Part shown: one piece after another, positions 45,810-52,500 of the stretch | Layout of the letters: each line of letters begins with the position of its first letter | Numbering within the stretch: position 1 is the first letter of the stretch | NCBI RefSeq assembly: GCF_964340395.1 | Contig: NC_135565.1 | Span: 18,397,209 to 18,449,708 of the forward strand | Direction of reading: 5' to 3' | DNA: 52,500 bases | Origin: Glandiceps talaboti | Lineage: Eukaryota; Hemichordata; Enteropneusta; Spengelidae | Position numbers and translations under genes: made by a program | Notes under the pieces: model-generated | Seen by the model: the letters and a program-made list of their open reading frames with translations, nothing else | Told to the model about the DNA's origin: nothing | The model's database searches: none

Positions 45810-48800
45810 TTATGTTTATGATTTCAATCACTATGCAGTAGAATTGACAGGCACTATATGGGAAAGACAATGCATAAATATGGAAAGGGAAAATAACATT
45901 AGTGAGAATTCATACTGACAAGAATAACGATATCAACAATTTTATAATGTTAGTCATCAGTTTCAGAGGATGGAATATTTGTTCAACTTACAGTCATGAA
46001 ACTGTTTAACCTGCATCATATCTTTTGGGAAAGTTTACAACAGTTTGATATACATTCATTCACAACTGATATTTCTATTGTTGACAAATCTTAGGTCTTA
46101 GTAGCACAAAGGAACAGAGACATGGCAGTCATCCCAATCCCCTTGACCTCACCACCTACCCTACCCCCCCCCCCCAATCCCCATCTGGCATCTTTCATCT
46201 TCATGAACTCAGTTGATTAGTATTAAGATGGTGTAATTTTGACAATATTTCATTCACCAAATTTCTAACACAGATATTGTGAACATTATGTATGCCTTTT
46301 ATTGGTAGGCATTACCAGACGGTGTAGTTGCCATAGCAGCAGGTCTTAGACACAGTGTTGCAATATCAAATGATGGCAAAGTATGGACATGGGGATCTGG
46401 TAAGAAGGGACAGCTGGGTAGAAAAGACAGCTCAGGAACAGGGTTACCTCAGGTACAAAGAGTGCCAGAACAAGGTATGTTATCTGTATCGCATTGAATT
46501 TCAAACAATAATATGACCAGTACGTACTGTGACAGAACCCCATGACACGCGAGTGCTTAACTATAACTATAACGTATAAGGAGTGCCTTATGTGCATGTG
46601 TATGTTTCACATGTTTCTATTTTATAGCAAGGTGCCACCAATTACTAGGCCTGCTATAGAATGGGACACAAGACCTGATCACTTACTTCTGCCACTTTGA
46701 TTGGTCTCTTGAACAAGATTGAGCTTCACCCCACATAAGACCCATCTCCTCTCTCTCAGTCATCACTGTCCAATGCCAGGTCAGCTTTGGTCTACTACAT
46801 TCACAATTCCCAGGTAGTGTTAATTCATCTCAGTGCTACTCCAGATAAATGTTGGTGGGACATCTATACAACCGATATGACCAGACAGAATAATGCACAT
46901 GTTGTGGTTTTTATGACAGTTTTTTGAGAAGTTATCTATGTCTTTCATTCAACATGGCACTACATAGTTAATTATTGTGTTTTCATGTTGTGTTTCTTCC
47001 CTGTGTATTTTCCTTACAGTACAGTTTATCAATGATACTACTGTAACAGCAGTTGTAGCTGGTTCCTATCACACTGCAGCTCTCACAGGTAAATATTGCT
47101 TAGTATTTACATAATTATGCGGGAAAAAATTTGGAAAATTTTGTTCAAGTTTCAGCTACTGGGGCTTCACAATGCCTAATCAGATGAAACATTCACCTTG
47201 TTTTGTTCTTTCCAAGACTTCTCCTTATTTTGGTCTGATGTTCTCAAGTTATTGGAATGGAAAGGGTAGAAAATTATGTTCTCAGAGGCCAAGTCCAAAA
47301 ATGTCAGCCCAGTAAATAATGAATCAGAATCTACTGGCATTACTCACACTGTGAGTGTGTATACACTGACCTAGGGAGTCTGTCTGTAATGTAAACAAAA
47401 ACACTAAACTCCCTAGTACACTGGTGCAATGGAAAGTGACAAGTATTTTCACAAGGGTTACTGTGTTTTGGAAATATTACTTTCATCACATTTCAGCAAG
47501 GATATCATCTTGGTGAATGCAATATGCACTATTTTCAGACTTCATATAGAAAGTAAACCCCTCCAAAATTCTGTTATTTTTTATAATAATGACGAGGCAC
47601 CAAAAACATGATTTGATGAGGTAAAGATCAAAAAGATTGATTACACATAGTTTTTTTGTCAGAACATTGCCTGTAGTACTGCCGTTTTTTCTCTTTTTTT
47701 TAATCAAATGATTATTTGTTGTTTATTTTCAGAGAATGGTGAAGTGTTTATGTGGGGAAGTAATAAACATAAACAACTTTGTCATGTCAGTAATGAAAGT
47801 CATAAAAGTGACTCCAAAGAAGAGATCATACCAACTCCAACAAAACTGAGTTTAGATTTATTTGATGGTAGAAAAGTAAAGGAATTACATAGTGGTTGGA
47901 CTCACATGATTGCCATCACTGGTAGGTATATAGACAGTGGTTGGACTCACATGATTGCCATCACTGGTAGGTATATAGACAGTGGTTGGACTCACATGAC
48001 TGGTAGGTATATAGACAGTGGTTGGACTCACATGATTGTCATCACTGGTAGGTATATAGACAGTGGTTGGACTCACATGACTGGTAGGTATATAGACAGT
48101 GGTTGGACTCACATGATTGTCATCACTGGTAGGTATATAGACAGTGGTTGGACTCACATGATTGCCATCACTGGTAGGTATATAGACAGTGGTTGGACTC
48201 ACATGATTGCCATCACTGGTAGGTATATAGACAGTGGTTGGACTCACATGATTGCCATCACTGGTAGGTATAAAGAGAGTGGTTGGACTCACATGATTGC
48301 AATCATTGGTAGGTATAAAGACAGTGGTTGGACTCACATGATTGCAATCATTGGTAGGTATATAGACAGTGGTTGGACTCACATGATTGCCATCACTGGT
48401 AGGTATATAGACAGTGGTTGGACTCACATGATTGCCATCACTGGTAGGTATATAGACAGTGGTTGGACTCACATGATTGCCATCACTGTTAGGTATATAG
48501 ACAGTGGTTGGACTCCCATGATTGCCATCACTGGTAGGTATATAGACAGTGGTTGGACTCACATGATTGCCATCACTGGTAGGTATATAGACAGTGGTTG
48601 GACTCACATGATTGCCATCACTGGTAGGTATATAGACAGTGGTTGGACTCACATGATTGTCATCACTGGTAGGTATATAGACAGTGGTTGGACTCCCATG
48701 ATTGCCATCACTGGTAGGTATATAGACAGTGGTTGGACTCACATGATTGCCATCACTGGTAGGTATGTAGACAGTGGTTGGACTCACATGATTGCCATCA

Positions 48801-51414
48801 CTGGTAGGTATATAGACAGTGGTTGGACTCACATGATTGGTAGGTATAAAGACAGTGGTTGGACTCACATGATTGCCATCACTGGTAGGTATAAAGATAG
48901 TGGTTGGACTCACATGATTGCAATCACTGGTAGGTATATAAACAGTGGTTGGACTCACATGATTGGTAGGTATAAAGACAGTGGTTGGACTCACATGATT
49001 GCAATCACTGGTACGTATATAGACAGTGGTTGGACTCACATGAATGCCATCACTGGTAGGTATATAGAGTGGTTGGACTCACATGATTGATATCACTGGT
49101 AGGCATTTAAATTGGCACAAGTTGAGTTCATAAGCTATTTACTTGAGTGAAAATATTACATAAAACCTTAATTAAACTATTCTTAGTATAATGTTAATAT
49201 CAATACATGTCTTCTATAACATCACACTTGTCTTCTGACATTGTTAGAACAGTTTTGTATACGTATAATAATAAATTACGTCATCGGTTCACTTGTATGC
49301 TATATGTTAATACTAGGGTTGAGTTCAGTCAATTGTAAGTGATAGTTATGTGTGCTTTAGTAAGTAGAATACTGCAAGTACCTTTTAAATATGTAGCAGA
49401 ATTATGAGTACCTTTTAAGCAAATAAAACATTAATTTCATAATTCCATATGTATATTCATCAGATAACCAATGTGTTTATAGCTGGGGTAGATGTGACTA
49501 TGGTCAACTTGGTGCAACAGCAGATAGTGAAAGTGACAATGTCATGAACTGTGTTGGTAAACCTAAACGGATTGCATCTCTCGCAGGTGTCACAAAACAA
49601 GTAAGTTGATATCATGTTAGTCTAGTTTCTGACGGACCATATTCTGTACTACGTTAACTTCACACTTATACCAAGGGCCGTCTAGTCAAACGCATGGCTG
49701 AAGTCGTTATTTGTGGTTCAACTCCATGGTGAGCGAAGCACAAACAGCGCATGACAGTAATCCATCACAAGTTGACAGGCTGTCGTCATCTCTCATTAAT
49801 ATTCATTGGATACAGCTGTTTTGACTATGTCCAATGTCCAACTAGGACTCTACCTCCAGTCTGTTTAAACTAAAATCACATGGGGACACGATGACGTCAT
49901 CATGTGTATATGAACACTGTAGGTGGGAGCACAGAATTCTGTGCGAAAGTCACAGGTTTGACTACACAGTACAAGTGTGAAGTTAACATACAGAATACGG
50001 TCCATCAGGAACTAGACTAATATCGTGTAACATACAGTAAACATATTTTTTTCGGTACATGAAAATTTTGGTGTCAAGTCCAAGAGAAATTAGACACTTG
50101 TACTTATCTTGTCTATTAGTTATTCAGTACAACTTGTACTGTTGTTGATGCCTTTCACAACAATTTAATATAGAAATATAATGTACTTACTGTGTGTTAG
50201 GCCATTAAAAGATATTTTTCCGGTCAGCACGCACCACTTAATTAAATACCTTTGTGTTTGTATTTTATTGTGTGTCTTTGTCCAGTCCATGCAGTCTGCA
50301 GATCTAGGGGAGAAACACAAAAATAACCCTCCCTACTTCAGTGAAGACAACTGCAGAGTCAATCATGAATTAGCAAATGACATCTGCCCCACATACATAC
50401 TCGCTCTAAAGTACTAAATAAAAAGAACACAAACTACTATATAATGATTATATTATGTCAATGTGTTTTTTACTTTCAAGGATTAAAATAGAGATTAAAA
50501 CAATACAGAATCGTTGATAATTTACAATATTTGTTTCCTGTTGTCTGAAAATCATATAATTCACAAAATCGCCAGTGAGGGCGCTGTAATGAAGGGGGGG
50601 GGGGGTTAAGGTCAATACTGTAACTGTAAGGGGTGTACCCCAATCAAAAGATAACACTAATGTCAAAAATCTATATACATTTCTCACCATATGAATATTC
50701 ACCTACACATCAGGCATATTACCATCCTATTCTCAGGTGTAAATACCCAGTCTTGTAGTTTACAGATTATTATCCATTCTGCATACACAAATATCCAATC
50801 TTATGGTGGACAGATTATCCAATGTCATGTGTGTAATTGTATGATTGTTTTTACTGAATCCTTCATTTGTATTTCAGTTGGTTTGTGGAGCTGAACACAC
50901 CTTAGCATTGTTAGGTGAGAACAAATATTTAGTACTAAATATACAACATTCATTGCTCTAGAGATTGGCACTGTATTAATTTATTTAATTGATTGATTGA
51001 TTGACTGATTGATTGCTCTGGAGATTGGCACTGTATTAATTTATTTGATTGATTGGTTGATTGATTGATTTGTTGATTGCTCTGGAGATTGGCACTGTAT
51101 TTGCTTGATTGATGGATGGATGGATGGATTGATTGATTGATTGATTGATTGATTGACTGACTGACTGACTGACTGACTGACTGATTCATCTATAAATTTT
51201 CAAGCCCTGCTTTATTATTATGTATCTTTGTGTTTCTATGGTAACAGATGGTGGCAAGGTGTTGGCATGGGGATGGAATGAGCATGGAATGTGTGGCGAT
51301 GGAAAAGAAGAGAATGTGACAGAACCCAAACAGATTGATGTTCTATTCCCGGAACAAATTAAGATATTAGGATGTGGTGCCGGACATTGCTTTGCCGTTG
51401 TTGATCAAAGATGA
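41431..51414 (+). CDS. SERGEF: Secretion-regulating guanine nucleotide exchange factor (RCC1-like)
   Basis: Ten coding exons: 41,431-41,442, 42,953-43,085, 44,170-44,319, 45,625-45,719, 46,309-46,474, 47,020-47,088, 47,733-47,921, 49,464-49,600, 50,878-50,914 and 51,248-51,414; 384 residues. All borders are GT-AG and phases agree. RCC1-type blades follow one another: WGANSYGQLGLG, GGGGHTVIVT, CGWNTKGQLGFGH, CGWDFTLAVT, WGSNVYGQLGI, AAGLRHSVAI, WGSGKKGQLG, AGSYHTAALT, MWGSNKHKQL, HSGWTHMIAIT, SWGRCDYGQLGA and finally WGWNEHGMCGDG with GCGAGH, the last nearly identical to human SERGEF (DelGEF). The family has been linked to exocyst binding and secretion. The human C-terminal tail (about 70 residues) is absent. 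Exon 7 ends at the first unit of a 28-copy splice-site minisatellite. Start: ATG in frame with the W-G-A blade; an out-of-frame ATG lies 7 bases upstream. AATAAA follows 8 bases after the stop. Confidence 0.95.
42788..42885 (+). repeat. 98-bp near-identical repeat, copy 1
   Basis: Matches 46,567-46,664 at all but about one base, starting ACTATAACGTATAAGG and ending GCCTGCTATAGAATGG. It is in intron 1 of SERGEF. Confidence 0.9.
43115..43150. repeat. (TTTG)n microsatellite
   Basis: About seven TTTG units shortly after SERGEF exon 2. Confidence 0.9.
43350..43504 (+). repeat. 19-bp minisatellite, about 8 copies
   Basis: Unit ACATTCCGCCTTACCACCG, with changes mainly at CpG-like positions (CCG/CCA, ACCG/ACTG), in SERGEF intron 2. 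The open frame over it is a repeat artefact. Confidence 0.9.
43820..44100 (+). mobile_element. Dispersed element, family B, full copy
   Basis: About 280 bp, related to 27,760-28,030 (inverted) and 38,307-38,530 (partial). The right half is an inverted repeat: TTATTCTCCAATATTTTTCTTCATTCAG-like and its complement. It ends 70 bp before SERGEF exon 3. Confidence 0.75.
44616..44659 (+). repeat. 11-bp tandem repeat containing octamer motifs
   Basis: Four units: AATTTACATAT, AATTTGCATAT, GATTTGCATAT, AATTTACATGT. Two units carry the POU octamer ATTTGCAT. It lies in SERGEF intron 3. Confidence 0.8.
45760..45805 (+). repeat. Poly-C/poly-A junction
   Basis: About 18 C followed by about 27 A, 40 bp after the donor of SERGEF exon 4. 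Such mononucleotide runs are prone to assembly error. Confidence 0.9.
46567..46664 (+). repeat. 98-bp near-identical repeat, copy 2
   Basis: Second copy of 42,788-42,885, in SERGEF intron 5, about 3.8 kb away in the same orientation. The two differ by T/A within TTTATAGCNAGG. Confidence 0.9.
47888..49100 (+). repeat. 28-copy minisatellite spanning the SERGEF exon 7 splice donor
   Basis: The unit is 45 bp (36 bp in four copies lacking ATTGCCATC-type text or its equivalent). It combines the last part of exon 7 (coding SGWTHMIAIT) with the splice donor CTG then GTAGGTATATAGACA. Twenty-seven of 28 copies keep a GT at the donor; the copy at about 48,486 reads CTGTTAGG. Because every unit is a multiple of three without stops, the array is open on both strands (460 and 384 codons). 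The last copy lacks two bases (TATAGAGTGG), which breaks the frame. The array fills most of the exon 7-exon 8 interval. Confidence 0.97.
49618..50019. mobile_element. Mutator-like MITE with 55-bp TIRs, 9-bp TSD
   Basis: The left end TAGTCTAGTTTCTGACGGAC and the right end (GTCCATCAGGAACTAGACTA) are imperfect complements over about 55 bp. The flanks ATATCATGT (49,609-49,617) and ATATCGTGT (50,020-50,028) agree at eight of nine bases. The insertion lies 17 bp after the donor of SERGEF exon 8. Confidence 0.85.
50035..50870 (+). other. SERGEF intron 8, nothing else seen
   Basis: A 78-codon + frame at 50,181-50,417 starts with a hydrophobic stretch but has no recognisable domain; it is read as chance. 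A G run lies near 50,594-50,605. Confidence 0.45.
50945..51185 (+). repeat. Higher-order GATT/GACT repeat
   Basis: Three copies of GAGATTGGCACTGTATT(AATTTATT) are separated by GATT-unit tracts, and a GACT tract follows to 51,183. It fills SERGEF intron 9. Confidence 0.9.
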
Positions 51415-51422
51415 ATTAAATG

Positions 51423-51428
51423 AATAAA
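51423..51428 (+). terminator. SERGEF poly(A) signal
   Basis: AATAAA begins eight bases after the SERGEF stop codon, implying a very short 3' UTR if used. Confidence 0.6.
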
Positions 51429-52073
51429 GCTACTATTTGCATAGTCTGCATTTCACTCAAAATGACAAATTACTGATCTCAACAATATCAAGTAAAAATG
51501 CACAAAGTAAAAAGTTCAGACAAAAGTCTTTGTGAAAAGATGGATACAGCAGTACTTAGAGTATTGAGTCCACAGCAGAGTCCAAGTTATGGGAAAGATA
51601 AGTGCTCTATACATGTACATTATCTAGTGATGTATGCCATCATCTTCCTTGTTTTTTGAAGTACGATTCATCAAAAGTAACCAATAAGAAATAGGGAATT
51701 TGCAAACCCGCCATGTTGAATGTTGCATCATGGGAAATGTGATAATAAATACTAATAGTATTGTAAACAATATTGTTAGGGTTTATTTTATCAGTAGCTC
51801 CAGATTAGGTATTATGATAACCACAGATAATCCCACAGTCCTTTGCGTCTGAGCATACTCAGTCTGGATTGCAAGTTTCCTATTGAATATGTTTACTCTT
51901 TATGATAGTGATACATATGAGTATCAAAGCAGAGGAGGTTGGCTTAGTGTCTTTCACTATTGGATGATCTTGATAGATGGAGTTGTCTTGCCACACAGCT
52001 TAGAAAAAAATAAATTAACTAAAAACTAATTCTGTGTTATATTATAAAGGAAAGCTTGTGAAATCTCTGTTTA
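51429..52073. other. SERGEF 3' flank, no gene seen
   Basis: AT-rich non-coding sequence. No coding frame of note and no clear repeat. Confidence 0.45.
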
Positions 52074-52290
52074 CAGCTAAAATGATGTAGGCTTGGTGTT
52101 ACACTCGTGACATTACAGCTAAAATGATGTAGGCTTGGTGTTTCACTCATGGGACATTACAGCTAAACTGATGTTGGCTTGGTGCTTTACTCATGGGACA
52201 TTACAGCTAAAATGATGTAGGCTTGGTGCTTTACTCATGTGACATACAGCTAAAATGTTGTAAGCTTGGTGTTTCACTCATGCAACATGT
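52074..52290 (+). repeat. 42-44 bp tandem repeat, 5 copies
   Basis: The unit is ACAGCTAAAATGATGTAGGC, then TTGGTGTTTCACTCATGGGACATT. Copies start at about 52,074, 52,117, 52,161, 52,205 and 52,247 with few differences. Confidence 0.95.
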
Positions 52291-52500
52291 CATTTATTAC
52301 ACTCCCTCAGACAACTTCTAATGTAAAAGAAGCAATAGGTGCCGTGCACAGTAGGGATGTAGAAGTAGTCAAGTTGAAATGTTGATTTTCAGTTAGAAAA
52401 TAAACAGTTGCAGCCATTAAAATTATCAAGTCCATGTGTAATGTTTTCACGAGAAGCCTGTTTCTACTGCACTGTGAAAGAATAGTAATGCTTATCAGTG

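Noticed and set aside
47885-49039. 384-codon minus-strand open frame over the SERGEF array
   Set aside because: It is open only because each repeat unit is a multiple of three and stop-free; it is antisense to a real exon and has no family similarity.
47922-49090. 460-codon + frame taken as one huge SERGEF exon
   Set aside because: The conserved protein continues from the first donor (47,921) in the right phase to exon 8 at 49,464. The array ends in a frameshift and stop, so the whole frame is not a normal exon, although partial use is possible.
47888-49100. CRISPR-like array
   Set aside because: Repeats abut without unique spacers and the genome is animal.
50181-50417. Small frame with hydrophobic N-terminus
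   Set aside because: Inside a SERGEF intron, no similarity, length within chance for AT-rich DNA.

Overview
The window is animal nuclear DNA, not vertebrate: AT-rich non-coding sequence, long microsatellites, many short inverted-repeat transposons, and genes split into short exons with GT-AG introns. Orthologues of vertebrate nuclear genes are recognisable, but the introns are compact and the repeats are of kinds common in marine invertebrates. An invertebrate deuterostome or a lophotrochozoan fits best; the sequence alone does not settle which.

Layout. 1-7,600 is intergenic, with microsatellites, inverted-repeat elements and one orphan candidate exon (596-688). 7,841-11,284 (+) is a three-exon gene for a 186-residue protein whose only domain is an ETS-family Pointed (SAM_PNT) domain. 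11,285-15,425 is the shared tail-to-tail interval. 15,426-16,919 (-) is a two-exon gene that I identify as RHNO1 (RHINO, the 9-1-1 clamp partner). Head to head with it, FOXM1 lies on + (non-coding exon near 17,400-17,468; coding exons 18,857-24,634; 762 aa). 24,635-34,150 holds 3' flanks, a tRNA-derived SINE and dispersed repeats. 34,151-39,347 (-) is NFYA (seven coding exons, 360 aa). Head to head with NFYA, SERGEF lies on + (ten coding exons, 41,431-51,414; 384 aa). 51,430-52,500 is 3' flank with a 42-44 bp tandem repeat.

How the genes relate. RHNO1/FOXM1 is a divergent pair in human too, so its presence here points to an old shared promoter for a checkpoint gene and a G2/M transcription factor. 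The promoter interval has four CCAAT boxes and CHR-like motifs. NFYA, the sequence-specific subunit of the CCAAT-binding factor, is the next gene but one. NFYA and SERGEF also appear to share a short divergent promoter that itself contains CCAAT boxes and a palindromic E-box.

Most unusual: at the 3' end of SERGEF exon 7 a 45-bp unit spanning the exon end and the 5' splice site is tandemly repeated 28 times. All but one copy keep the GT, and units are 45 or 36 bp, so nearly every donor would splice in frame. A smaller duplication of an exon end plus donor (now GC) is seen in NFYA. All exon boundaries here were read by eye from splice motifs, phase and family similarity; none was tested against transcripts.
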